64,000 bases of DNA from Nostoc calcicola FACHB-3891 (GTDB taxonomy: Bacteria; Cyanobacteriota; Cyanobacteriia; Cyanobacteriales; Nostocaceae), in NCBI RefSeq assembly GCF_014697355.1, contig NZ_JACJRQ010000012.1:146505-210504 (forward strand), given 5' to 3'. Position 1 is the first letter of the stretch. Each line of letters opens with the position of its first letter. Positions 27,947 through 36,908 of this stretch are shown in pieces. Under the pieces are notes generated by a model. The model did no database searches. It was not told the origin of the DNA and saw only the letters and a program-made list of their open reading frames with translations. The position numbers were made by a program, and so were the translations under genes.

Positions 27947-28894
27947 ATGACCATTAAGCCATTTGCACCACTTGTAGGGCAACAGCAAGCCATAGAATTG
28001 CTCACTGAAGCTGTTAGACAAAACCGAGTTGCTCCAGCTTATTTATTTGTCGGCCCAGATGGTGTAGGCAGGAGTTTAGCAGCCCGATGCTTTGTGGAAT
28101 TGCTATTTTCTAGTGACATAGAAATCACTAGTACTTTACAAAACCGTTTGCGTCAGGGTAACCACCCGGCTTTATTGTGGGTGCAACCAACTTATCAATA
28201 CCAAGGACAGCGATTTACAGCAGCACAAGCGGCTGAAAAAGGACTCAAGCGTAAAGCACCACCTGTAATTCGACTAGAGCAAATTCGGGAAATCACTGAG
28301 TTTCTCAGTCGTCCACCTTTAGACGCACCAAGGAATGTGGTAGTGCTGGAGGAAGCCCAAACAATGGCAGAAGCCGCAGCAAACGCTTTACTCAAAACTT
28401 TAGAAGAACCAGGACAAGCAACGTTAATTTTAATTGCACCTACACCTGAATCTGTGTTGCCAACTTTGGTGTCACGCTGTCAACGCATTCCTTTTTACCG
28501 CTTAGATACACAGTCTTTAGCTGTTGTACTTACGCAAACAGGTCATGAAGAAATTTTGCAACATCAGGCAGTATTAAGCGTAGCAGCTGGGAGTGCGGGA
28601 AGTGCGATCGCTTCTTACGAGCAATTACAAGCTATTCCCCCTGAATTACTGGAAGATTTGAAAAAAGCTCCAAAATTCTACCGCAATGCTTTGGAGTTAG
28701 CCAAGAAAATTGATAAAGATTTAGATACAGAAGCGCAACTATGGTTAGTTGATTATCTTCAACAATTTTACTGGCAGCAGTGGCATCAAGCCAAGGCGAT
28801 CGAGCAGCTAGAACAAGCTCGTAAATACTTACTCGCTTACGCTCAACCACGGCTAGTCTGGGAATGTTTACTTTTATCCATATGTCAAAAATAA
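27947..28894 (+). CDS. holB: DNA polymerase III delta-prime subunit
   Basis: 315 residues. Clamp-loader subunit of the replicative polymerase. AAA+ fold: VGQQQAIELLTEAVRQNRVAPAYLF, a degenerate P-loop GPDGVGRS (the Walker Lys is Arg, as delta-prime does not need to hydrolyse ATP), a VVVLEEAQTM Walker B region, KTLEEP, and LVSRCQRIPF as the SRC arginine-finger motif. The start ATG lies within a TGACCAA repeat run and has no good ribosome site. Confidence 0.88.
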   Translation: MTIKPFAPLVGQQQAIELLTEAVRQNRVAPAYLFVGPDGVGRSLAARCFVELLFSSDIEITSTLQNRLRQGNHPALLWVQPTYQYQGQRFTAAQAAEKGLKRKAPPVIRLEQIREITEFLSRPPLDAPRNVVVLEEAQTMAEAAANALLKTLEEPGQATLILIAPTPESVLPTLVSRCQRIPFYRLDTQSLAVVLTQTGHEEILQHQAVLSVAAGSAGSAIASYEQLQAIPPELLEDLKKAPKFYRNALELAKKIDKDLDTEAQLWLVDYLQQFYWQQWHQAKAIEQLEQARKYLLAYAQPRLVWECLLLSICQK

Positions 28895-29158
28895 ACCAGC
28901 AATCAGAATTGGTGAATGTTTTCCTCTAACCCTCCGTCCAGCCCCCAGTCTCTTTGAGATCGCAAAGACTGCCAACTAATTAATCATTTTTATTTATCAA
29001 ATTAAAAAAAAAAAGTAATTGTTTCTATGCTTGAAAGTCTTTAAACTGAAGTTAGCCGGTCAACAATCAGTTGATTGTCAAGTTTTTCTTAGCAATAGCT
29101 TAGGGAAATAGAATCGATAACTTTGTATATTTAGGTGTGAGTTTAAAATATTACGCCT

Positions 29159-29596
29159 GTGGTAATCTCTAACAAATCAGAATACGCACTTCTAGCCCTG
29201 TTAGAGTTGGCAACTTGCTACCCTAACGGTGATGCCCTGCAAATTCGAGAGATAGCAGCATTACAAGACATACCAAACCGCTATTTAGAACAACTCCTGG
29301 CAACATTAAGGCGTGGAGGTTTAATTAAAAGTATACGCGGAGCCAAAGGTGGCTATGTTTTGGCACGAGACCCCAGGACAATCACAGTGCTGGATGCTTT
29401 TTCCTGCATGGAAGGGTCAGATGCTGTTGTCTCTACTTGTGAACCGCCTCCCGCCACGGTAGAAGGTGAGCTAATTCAGGAAGTTTGGCAGGAAGCACGT
29501 CAAGCTGCTAACTCTGTATTGGAAAAATACACACTCCAAGACCTCTGTGAACGAAGAACAATCCGACAACAGAAGGAACTGATGTATTACATTTAA
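29159..29596 (+). CDS. Rrf2-family transcriptional regulator
   Basis: 145 residues. The N-terminal winged helix matches Rrf2 closely: SEYALLALLELA, IREIAALQDIPNRYLEQLLATLRRGGLIKSIRGAKGGY. Only two Cys (SCMEG and STCEP) lie where IscR-type members bind a cluster, so an Fe-S cofactor is possible but not canonical. The start is GTG at 29159 (VISNKSEY). It stands alone with a terminator after it. Targets cannot be told from the sequence. Confidence 0.88.
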   Translation: MVISNKSEYALLALLELATCYPNGDALQIREIAALQDIPNRYLEQLLATLRRGGLIKSIRGAKGGYVLARDPRTITVLDAFSCMEGSDAVVSTCEPPPATVEGELIQEVWQEARQAANSVLEKYTLQDLCERRTIRQQKELMYYI

Positions 29597-29601
29597 CCAA
29601 G

Positions 29602-29640
29602 GGTGCGTTAGGATGGATATCCATAACGCACCATTTTATA
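29602..29640 (+). terminator. Terminator after the Rrf2 gene
   Basis: A 9-bp perfect stem GGTGCGTTA/TAACGCACC with a 13-nt loop is followed by ATTTTATATTTTT, beginning 6 bp after the stop codon. Confidence 0.75.
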
Positions 29641-29826
29641 TTTTTAGTGTTGTACTCTCAGCAATAACCCACCAAACAAAACTGTTCCATAAGCATTTGC
29701 TGAGGCAATACTAGTTCCTTGAGCAAGAAGTATTGAAAAATTTGCGATCTCAAATGTCTAACTAGACATTTTTTATGGTGTAATCCTTATTAAAAGTAAT
29801 AATGATATAGCCTGTGAGGCTGTTAT

Positions 29827-30219
29827 ATGTCTGAAATAAATTCTCAACAGTCAATTAACAATGCTGCTACTGTTGTTGAAAGGTATGCAGCAGGAAAACG
29901 AGATTTTAGTAAAGCAGAATTAGGTAATGCTGACTTGCAAGGTATTAATTTGAAAGGATCTGACCTTAGCTATGCTGATTTGAGTCAAGCTAATTTGAGC
30001 GGTGCTAATCTAAGAGGAACTGATTTGAGCTATGCCGATTTGAGCCAAGCTAATTTGAGAGATGCCGATCTTAGAGGAGCATTGTTAATGTCAGCTAATC
30101 TTCGCCAAGCCGATCTTAAGGGAGCGAACCTGGAAAAAGCAGACTGCGATCGCAGTACCCATTTTCCCGAAAATTTCGACCCAGCCAAAGCCGGTATGCA
30201 AATTAAATTTGAAAATTAA
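29827..30219 (+). CDS. Cytoplasmic-type pentapeptide-repeat protein
   Basis: 130 residues, no signal peptide. Residues 30-115 are almost pure A(D/N)LxX repeats (ADLQGINLKGSDLSYADLSQ and onward), about 15-16 repeats, giving a beta-helix. The DNA encodes two near-identical tandem blocks (SDLSYADLSQANLSGANLRG, then TDLSYADLSQANLRDADLRG), a recent internal duplication. No enzymatic motif is present. A role as a scaffold or protein-protein adaptor is the usual guess. Confidence 0.85.
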   Translation: MSEINSQQSINNAATVVERYAAGKRDFSKAELGNADLQGINLKGSDLSYADLSQANLSGANLRGTDLSYADLSQANLRDADLRGALLMSANLRQADLKGANLEKADCDRSTHFPENFDPAKAGMQIKFEN

Positions 30220-30340
30220 TCTATTTTAACATAAAGCGGAAGTCTCCACCCTCTACTAATCACCGTACTTGCCTCAAGGTAGAAGATATTTTTGCCAAAA
30301 GAATTCTATTTTAGTGAAAATCCGATCTATGAGGTTGATC

Positions 30341-30826
30341 ATGGAGGCAAAGAGTACAAACCTCAACCGACGGACACCCCTGATTATTGCAGGAATTGTT
30401 CTTGGTTTGGGTCTTGGAGGGTTTATTGATGGAATTCTACTGCATCAGTTACTCCAGTGGCATCACATGTTGAGCAACATTCGACCCCTGACAAATGTTG
30501 CCAATCAAGATTTGAACATGGTATGGGACGGCTTATTCCATGCTTTCGATTGGCTATTAACCGTAGTAGGAATCATCTTACTATGGCGTGCCGGAGGGCG
30601 TGATGATGTTCCTTGGTCATCACAGACATTTGTTGGTTCAATACTTATTGGTGCTGGCTTATTCGACTTAGTTGAAGGACTGATTGACCACCAAATTCTC
30701 GGTATCCATCATGTTAAACCAGGTCCAAATCAGTTAGCTTGGGATGTAGGATTTCTTGCATTCGGTGCGCTACTTGCCGTTATCGGCTGGATAATGATAA
30801 AAAAAGAGTCAACAGTTAAAGAATAG
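30341..30826 (+). CDS. DUF2243 membrane protein
   Basis: 161 residues from the ATG at 30341, which has GAGG 6 nt upstream. Four transmembrane helices. It has the His-rich family signature GGFIDGILLHQLLQWHHML in helix 1 and a matching DLVEGLIDHQILGIHHV in helix 3. The paired histidines suggest binding of a metal or haem, but the role is unknown. Upstream ATGs in the same frame add basic residues without family sequence. Confidence 0.85.
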   Translation: MEAKSTNLNRRTPLIIAGIVLGLGLGGFIDGILLHQLLQWHHMLSNIRPLTNVANQDLNMVWDGLFHAFDWLLTVVGIILLWRAGGRDDVPWSSQTFVGSILIGAGLFDLVEGLIDHQILGIHHVKPGPNQLAWDVGFLAFGALLAVIGWIMIKKESTVKE

Positions 30827-30939
30827 ACCATTGGGCACTTGTAATAAGCGTACCCCTGCGGGGAAGCAAGCTACACTTACCTTCTCGCAGAGAAGTATGG
30901 GGTATGGAACGCTGAGAGTATAGGAGAGTTGGGAAGCTT

Positions 30940-31022
30940 TTTTATACTCCCCCCACTTCCCCACTCCCTCATCTCCCTCATCTCCCTCATCTCCCTCATC
31001 TCCCCACTCCCCCCTCCCCCCT
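30940..31022. repeat. CATCTCCCT tandem repeats abutting a start codon
   Basis: CCCCACTT/CATCTCCCT/CCCCTCC units run directly into the ATG at 31023, leaving no space for a Shine-Dalgarno. Translation may rely on the unstructured C-rich leader. Confidence 0.6.
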
Positions 31023-31631
31023 ATGTCCACAGATGCTTTTGAAAAAACTAGCTGGAATTGGCAGCTTTCTCAATTCCAACAACAAGTAGGAGAATGGTGG
31101 GAATACCAGTTTTACCGCTTGGAAGGCGCTTTGCCAGAATTGCCCGGTGGATGGTCAATTAGCCCCTGGGTAGGTGAGTTACTGAAATTTCTGTTTTGGC
31201 TGATATTAGGTTTATTTGTAGCTTGGGTAGGTTGGCGGTTATGGCGAGAATTCAGCCCTTATCTATATTCTTGGCTGAGTAGAGGTAGCAATTTCACTGA
31301 TTGGGGTGTAAAAAATCGGTCTGATGAGTCATCCATTGCCGTTTTATTAGAGCGATCGCAACAATTTTATCGTCAAGGCAACTACCGTGAAGCTTGCCGT
31401 TGTCTTTATTTAGCACTGTTGCAGCACTTGCATCAGCAAGCCGTCGCACCCCACAAACTCAGCCGTACAGATGGAGAATATCTCCAATTACTGCGATCGT
31501 CTGTGAGTCCCATACAGCCTTATGAAACTTTAATTACCACTCACGAGCAATTATGTTTTGGTAATGATGAAATTTTACCAGACAACTATGAGCAGTGTCG
31601 GCAAGCTTATCGAGAAATTTCGCCAGAATAA
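31023..31631 (+). CDS. DUF4129 domain membrane protein
   Basis: 202 residues. The N-terminal Trp-rich part contains one transmembrane helix (about 55-75: ELLKFLFWLILGLFVAWVGW). The C-terminal DUF4129 region (about 110-195) has RQGNYREACRCLYLALLQHL and LSRTDGEYLQLL. DUF4129 proteins often work with transglutaminase-like or MoxR/DUF58 genes, but none is adjacent here. It probably exposes the domain to the cytoplasm. Function unknown. Confidence 0.8.
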   Translation: MSTDAFEKTSWNWQLSQFQQQVGEWWEYQFYRLEGALPELPGGWSISPWVGELLKFLFWLILGLFVAWVGWRLWREFSPYLYSWLSRGSNFTDWGVKNRSDESSIAVLLERSQQFYRQGNYREACRCLYLALLQHLHQQAVAPHKLSRTDGEYLQLLRSSVSPIQPYETLITTHEQLCFGNDEILPDNYEQCRQAYREISPE

Positions 31632-31856
31632 AATCGTTGGCATATGTTAACCGGATTCATGAAATTGGCACGAACAAGTAAAGCAACACCGAATCTGGCA
31701 AAAACTGCGAATGGTAGTAGTTCACACCACAGAAATTTATAGCGATTCCCAGTTAAGTGAGGTACAGATAATATTTTGAAACGCAGAGGGGCGCAAAGTA
31801 AAGCGCAAAGGTACGCAGAGATTTGTACCTCAGCAGAGTAGGAAACGCTATATATT

Positions 31857-32090
31857 CCCCTGAAACTTAACCAATCGCCTTTGAATGTCGGGATTACAAT
31901 TACTCTGCCACCGTTTACCCCCAAGCAGGTACAGGATTTAGCATTGCGTTATGGATTACAAGATGCGATCGCTGCTTCTAAACTAGAAAGCATGGGTTTA
32001 GTTCAACTCAATGGCAATCAAGCCTGTGTCATGTGTGAATCATATCGTCTTTATTTTAGCCAACAGCTTGCAAAGCACTCAGGATGCTAA
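31857..32090 (+). pseudogene. Decayed AAA-like (STAND) domain fragment
   Basis: The reading PLKLNQSPLNVGITITLPPFTPKQVQDLALRYGL (31857 on) is the late part of an AAA-like ATPase domain. It then jumps directly to SKLESMGLVQLNGN and CESYRLYF, which in intact family members lie tens of residues further on. So the N-terminal ATPase half is missing and an internal segment is deleted. It has no normal start codon and an intact stop. An intact relative lies 310 bp downstream, but with a different C terminus. Confidence 0.7.
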
Positions 32091-32399
<309 letters not shown>

Positions 32400-33947
32400 A
32401 TGAACAATTATCGATACCAAGTTGGTGGTACCCTCACGAGTGATGCTCCTAGCTATGTTGAACGCAAGGCAGATGTCAATCTCTACCATGCTTTAAAACA
32501 AGGTGAATTTTGCTATATCCTCAGCTGTAGGCAAATGGGCAAATCCTCACTGATGGTGAAAACAAAACATCGGTTACAAGAAGAGGGTTTTCGATGCGCC
32601 ACTGTTGATATGACCAATATTGGTTGTGAAAATATCACTCCAGAACAGTGGTACAAAGGAATAGCGGGCGATTTATGGTTAGGTTTTCAACTATTAGGAA
32701 AAGTTAATTTAAAAAACTGGTGGCAAGAAAAAAAAGATATATCTTTAGTTCAAAAACTTAGTCACTTTATTTCAGAAATACTATTGTCTCAGTTCCCTAA
32801 TGAAAGACTGTTTATTTTTATTGATGAAATTGATAGTATTTTAAGCTTAGATTTCCCAGTCGATGACTTTTTTAGCTTGATTAGATATTGCTATAATCAA
32901 CGAGCAATTAATCCAGAATACAATCGGATTACATTTGCAATTTTCGGTGTTGCGACACCTTCAGACTTAATTTTATATCGCAATCATACTACCCCATTTA
33001 ATATTGGTAAAGCTATAGAAGTAAATGGTTTCACATTTGAAGAAGCTCAACCATTAGCTTTGGGGCTGGATATTCAAGGCAATAATCCTCAAAAAGTCTT
33101 GCAAGAGGTATTGTCTTGGACGCAAGGGCAACCATTTCTAACTCAAAAACTGTGTGGGCTGCTTGTCAAGTTGTCTCAAGACGATCTCGGTAGAAAGCTC
33201 AAAATCCCGCCTGGAACAGAAGAATTTTGGATAGAAAATGTAGTGCGATCGCATATCATCGAGAAATGGGAATCACAAGATGAACCAGAGCATCTGAGGA
33301 CAATTCGCGATCGCATTCTCAGAAACGAACAATCTGCTGCCAGATTGCTGGGAATTTATCAGCAAATCCTCCAAGGAGTTAAAGTAGCCGTTGATGATAG
33401 TCGAGAACAGGTAGAACTTTTACTGTCTGGTTTGGTGATTAAAAAGCAAGGTTTTCTCCGAATCAAAAACCGCATTTATGAAGAAGTTTTCAATCTAGAA
33501 TGGGTTGGAAAAAAATTAGCTAACTTACGCCCTTACTACGAAAGTTTCAATGCCTGGGTAGCCTCAAAGCAAGAGGATGAATCCCGCCTATTGCGCGGAC
33601 AAGCTTTAATTGATGCCCAAACTTGGGCAAATGGCAAGAGTCTGAGCAACTTAGATTATCGATTTTTAGCTGCTAGTGAAGAATTAGACCGACGAGAAAT
33701 GCAGCAAGCATTAGAGGCCGAACGTGCCAAAGAAGTCGAAGCGCGACTAAGAGAAGAACAAAAAAGGCTAGCTCAACAGAGAAGATCTTCCAGAATCGTA
33801 GCACTTTTACTTCTGGGTATGACCATCAAGTTGGCGATTTCTATAGTGTGGGGAATGTCGCTTTTACGAAAAATTGATGCTCTGCAATCACGCCTCAAAT
33901 GTAACGAGATAGAGCATCAAGGCACAGTCAAAACAATTTGTAATTAG
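32400..33947 (+). CDS. AAA-like (STAND-type) NTPase with C-terminal transmembrane segment
   Basis: 515 residues. The AAA-like domain fills residues 1-330: YQVGGTLTSDAPSYVERKAD, Walker A SCRQMGKSSL, Walker B LFIFIDEIDSIL, sensor region FAIFGVATPSDLI. It continues with WTQGQPFLTQKLC, then the family-typical NRIYEEVFNLEWV and ESRLLRGQAL... LSNLDYRFLAASEE segment. A charged coiled coil (about 435-465) leads to one TM helix (about 470-490) and a short tail. Many relatives continue into WD40 or TPR repeats, and this one does not. A signalling or defence role is typical of STAND proteins but unproven here. Confidence 0.82.
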   Translation: MNNYRYQVGGTLTSDAPSYVERKADVNLYHALKQGEFCYILSCRQMGKSSLMVKTKHRLQEEGFRCATVDMTNIGCENITPEQWYKGIAGDLWLGFQLLGKVNLKNWWQEKKDISLVQKLSHFISEILLSQFPNERLFIFIDEIDSILSLDFPVDDFFSLIRYCYNQRAINPEYNRITFAIFGVATPSDLILYRNHTTPFNIGKAIEVNGFTFEEAQPLALGLDIQGNNPQKVLQEVLSWTQGQPFLTQKLCGLLVKLSQDDLGRKLKIPPGTEEFWIENVVRSHIIEKWESQDEPEHLRTIRDRILRNEQSAARLLGIYQQILQGVKVAVDDSREQVELLLSGLVIKKQGFLRIKNRIYEEVFNLEWVGKKLANLRPYYESFNAWVASKQEDESRLLRGQALIDAQTWANGKSLSNLDYRFLAASEELDRREMQQALEAERAKEVEARLREEQKRLAQQRRSSRIVALLLLGMTIKLAISIVWGMSLLRKIDALQSRLKCNEIEHQGTVKTICN

Positions 33948-34026
33948 TCAAACAATTTTGGATTTTAGATTTTAGATTTTAGATTTTATATCAAGTCCGG
34001 ATAATTAGTTATGATTCCTACAGTCA

Positions 34027-34100
34027 TTGCACCCCACCCGCAGCCCCCCGCTCTTCGGGAGGGGAGACAAAGCGCAGCTTTGGCGGGGTGGGGTTCTTGG
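34027..34100. repeat. Inverted repeat, CACCCCACCC/GGGGTGGGG type
   Basis: Related to 13424-13498: CACCCCACCC at the left, GGCGGGGTGGGGTT at the right, and an inner hairpin around CTCTTCGGGAG. Confidence 0.65.
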
Positions 34101-34406
34101 GTTTTACAGCAATTTTCAGGTAAATAGACCACGTTGTATGGTAGCACAGCTGTGCTACCCTACTGGGGATTGTGGTTCAAATGGATGAAAAACGCTGTAA
34201 TCAGTAATCAAGCGGACATGATATTAGAGTAAAAATAAGCCTGCCAATCACAGCAAGCTTACATTTGTCCATTTGCTAAATTTAGGTAGATACAACAGAT
34301 TTTAAGAAGCGTGAAGTACACTATCTATGTCTGGTAGCTAGGCAGAGAAACTATGCTAATTCTGAATTCTGACTTCTGAATTCTGAATTCTGCTCTATTC
34401 CCGGCA
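34101..34406. other. Convergent gap between STAND NTPase and sulfur-carrier gene
   Basis: Contains the palindrome GGTAGCACAG/CTGTGCTACC at 34140-34159, related to the larger one at 7671-7698, and GAATTCTG repeats at 34361-34392. No gene is seen. Confidence 0.5.
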
Positions 34407-34682
34407 TTAACCACCAGCGACAGCAGGGACAATACTTACTTCATCGCCATCATTGAGGCGTGTATCTGCCCCTTTTAAAAAGCGAATATCTTCGTCATTC
34501 AGGTAAAAATTCACAAATCGTCGTAGCTTTCCTTGATCGTCACACAATCGTGATTTGAAGCCAGGAAAGCTTTGTTCTAATGAATCCACAAGTTCAGCAA
34601 TGGTGTTGCCATTGGATTCTACAATAGCTTCGTTATTAGTAAATTGTTGAAGAGCTGTAGGAACTAAGACTTTTACGGGCAT
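34407..34682 (-). CDS. MoaD/ThiS-family ubiquitin-like sulfur carrier
   Basis: 91 residues ending in Gly-Gly (AVAGG), the C terminus that is adenylated and thiocarboxylated in sulfur carriers. It has a beta-grasp pattern: VKVLVPTALQQFT, an ELVDSLEQSFPGF helix, RFVNFYLNDEDIRFL, then DGDEVSIVPAVAGG. It is 111 bp downstream of thrC on the same strand and not near moa or thi genes. It may serve amino-acid sulfur transfer (as CysO does with CysM in actinobacteria) rather than molybdopterin or thiamine. The partner is inferred only. Confidence 0.85.
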   Translation of the reverse strand: MPVKVLVPTALQQFTNNEAIVESNGNTIAELVDSLEQSFPGFKSRLCDDQGKLRRFVNFYLNDEDIRFLKGADTRLNDGDEVSIVPAVAGG

Positions 34683-34699
34683 AGAAGTAGAAAGTTTTG

Positions 34700-34793
34700 A
34701 GTGAAAAGTGAGGAGTCAGGAGTTATGAGTTGGGAGTGAGGAGTTAGGAATAAAAAAACTCATAACTCATAACTCCAAACTCCTAACTCATAA
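34700..34793. repeat. STRR arrays between thrC and the sulfur carrier
   Basis: GGAGTTA/GAGGAGT units face ACTCATAA/CTCCTAA units, so the RNA could fold back. Confidence 0.65.
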
Positions 34794-36101
34794 TTAAACA
34801 AGGACTTGTTGCCATTCCAAGCGATCGAGAGTACGCGATCGCTCTAAGGCACGTTCAAAGCTATCCAGTTTAGCATCAATAGTCAAGGGTTCGCCAACGT
34901 AGCCTTGTATTGCTTCTTGGGTTTTCAATCCATTGCCAGTGATGTAAACCACAGTAGTTTCATCTGGATCGATCTTGCCAGCTTCTACCAATTTTTTCAG
35001 CACGGCGACTGTTGTACCACCCGCTGTTTCTGTGAAGATGCCTTCGGTTTCTGCCAGCAGTTTGATGCCGTCAATAATTTCTGCATCATTGACTGATTCA
35101 ATGTTACCACCAGTCTTCTTAGCTATATCCACAGCATAAATACCGTCTGCTGGGTTACCGATCGCAATTGATTTGGCAATTGTATTCGGTTTGACTGGCT
35201 TAATAAAGTCGTTTCCTTCTTTGAATGCTTCGGCGATGGGCGAACAACCTTCAGCTTGGGCGCCGCTGAAACGGACGTTTTTACCTTCTACCAAACCAAC
35301 TTCGACAAATTCTTGGAAGCCCTTATAAATTTTGGTAAACAGCGAACCAGAAGCCAAAGGAGCAACGATATGGTCAGGTAATTGCCAACCCAATTGTTCT
35401 GCAACTTCAAAGCCTAAGGTTTTGGAACCTTCAGAGTAGTAGGGGCGTAGATTAATATTGACAAATCCCCAGCCGTATGTATTAGCTACTTCCGAACAAA
35501 GACGATTGACTTGATCGTAGTTGCCCTTCACAGCCATGAGGGTGGGACTGTAGATCAGGCTACCGAGAATTTTACCAGCTTCCAAATCTGCTGGGATAAA
35601 CACACAGCAGTCTAAACCGGCATGAGCTGCGATCGCCGCTGTAGAATTTGCCAAATTACCAGTGCTAGCGCAGGAAACAGTGGAAAAACCCAACTCTCGC
35701 GCTCTGGTGAGGGCGACTGACACCACCCGATCCTTAAAGCTAAGGGTGGGCATATTCACGGCATCATTTTTAATATAAAGCTTGTTTAGACCCAGGCGGC
35801 GAGCAAGACGGTGGGAACGAACCAAGGGAGTCATACCCGTTCCCACATCTATAACATTATTAGTTGCGACAGGCAAAAACGGACGGTAGCGCCAAATTGA
35901 ATTAGGTCCAGCTTGAATTGTTTCACGAGTGACAGAGAGACGCAGAGCGCTGTAGTCATACTTGACTTCCAAAGGCCCAAAGCATAACTCACAAACATTC
36001 TTGGCTTTGGGTTCATATTCTGCACCACATTCCTTACACTTCAAGGCTTTAAAAAATGTGGCATTGCTGACTTGGGATTGGGTTGTGATTGCCTGAGTCA
36101 T
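34794..36101 (-). CDS. thrC: Threonine synthase
   Basis: Converts O-phospho-L-homoserine to L-threonine (PLP, fold type II). 435 residues from the ATG at 36101 (MTQAITTQSQ). A longer frame to 36269 crosses a palindrome and has no family sequence. A zinc-ribbon-like N terminus (C22xxC25, C37xxC40) precedes the catalytic domain. The PLP lysine is K123 in TLSFKDR. Other family motifs are CASTGNLANS, APLASGSLF and ETAGGTTVAV. Supplies threonine to ilvA elsewhere in the window. The gene downstream is a sulfur carrier. Confidence 0.92.
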   Translation of the reverse strand: MTQAITTQSQVSNATFFKALKCKECGAEYEPKAKNVCELCFGPLEVKYDYSALRLSVTRETIQAGPNSIWRYRPFLPVATNNVIDVGTGMTPLVRSHRLARRLGLNKLYIKNDAVNMPTLSFKDRVVSVALTRARELGFSTVSCASTGNLANSTAAIAAHAGLDCCVFIPADLEAGKILGSLIYSPTLMAVKGNYDQVNRLCSEVANTYGWGFVNINLRPYYSEGSKTLGFEVAEQLGWQLPDHIVAPLASGSLFTKIYKGFQEFVEVGLVEGKNVRFSGAQAEGCSPIAEAFKEGNDFIKPVKPNTIAKSIAIGNPADGIYAVDIAKKTGGNIESVNDAEIIDGIKLLAETEGIFTETAGGTTVAVLKKLVEAGKIDPDETTVVYITGNGLKTQEAIQGYVGEPLTIDAKLDSFERALERSRTLDRLEWQQVLV

Positions 36102-36171
36102 ATAACTAGCTTTCCCTGTCTGTCTGTCTATCAACTGTCGCCTGATACTAACACGAGTAAAAATACCAGTC

Positions 36172-36204
36172 AAACATACCCGATAATTTTTGTCGGGTAT
36201 GTTT
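36172..36204. promoter_or_regulatory. 12-bp perfect inverted repeat upstream of thrC
   Basis: AAACATACCCGA and TCGGGTATGTTT are separated by 9 nt, 71 bp upstream of the thrC ATG. The symmetry and position suit an operator or a leader hairpin. No T-tract follows on the minus strand. Confidence 0.5.
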
Positions 36205-36908
36205 AGTAGCGAAAGTAATAATTCTTGTAAAATTTTTATGTCAGTAATTTCTATAGCTAGTATTTGCACTTACTTATTTTTGGTAATAAAACAAAATAAG
36301 AGCTTCAGCTATTCAGTTTTAATACTGTTAGTAGCTATGATTAATATGCATTTATCTGCAAGAACGCCACTTTTGAGCGAACTAAATTGCTTACTGAATT
36401 TATTGAAATAACTTTATAAATTAGACTAAATATATAGCAACAAAGAGCCAAGAATACTTTCATATATAGGTTTTAGCATTTTTGCTCTGGAATTCAAGAC
36501 TGGAGTGGCTATTTATGTTGCAACAATAAAGTTGAATTTTAACTTTTGATACACTCATCCACCGCTAGAGAAGTTACTTATTTATACGGTAGATTTTTTT
36601 TGCAGCAAAAGTTACATTCATTTCTACTTGGATCAACAATTCGGCAGTACGCAACAGTAAGTTCCCCGTACTTGTGATTACCAGCTTTGATTATCGAGGG
36701 CGATCGCAAATCAGACAGGGGAATTAATTTGAAGACTATTGCCTCAATGTAACTTTAGAGGAGCGTGAACAACTTAACTCCTCAAATCTGCATTTCCAAA
36801 ACGTTAAAGTTTTAGGTCAATATCATCGGTAATTCTTTAAAAAATTGCCGAACTTTATCCTCGTCATAAAACCCAGGATACAAGTCCAGCAAAAAACAAA
36901 CTATTTCT
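36205..36908. other. A/T-rich intergenic region upstream of the surface-protein block
   Basis: About 700 bp. A short open stretch at 36190-36411 would encode two hydrophobic helices but overlaps the thrC palindrome and lacks a ribosome site. The rest, including one HIP1-like site near 36700, probably carries the promoter of the following block. Confidence 0.4.

Noticed and set aside
27930..27955. TGACCAA repeats as a regulatory operator for holB
   Set aside because: They are ordinary STRR heptads, found in many cyanobacterial gaps; the overlap with the start codon is probably incidental.
34407..34682. Assignment as molybdopterin synthase small subunit MoaD
   Set aside because: No moa gene is nearby and the neighbour is thrC, so only the family level is supported.
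36190..36411. Small two-helix membrane protein
   Set aside because: It begins inside the thrC palindrome, has no ribosome site and its hydrophobicity is explained by A/T-rich DNA.
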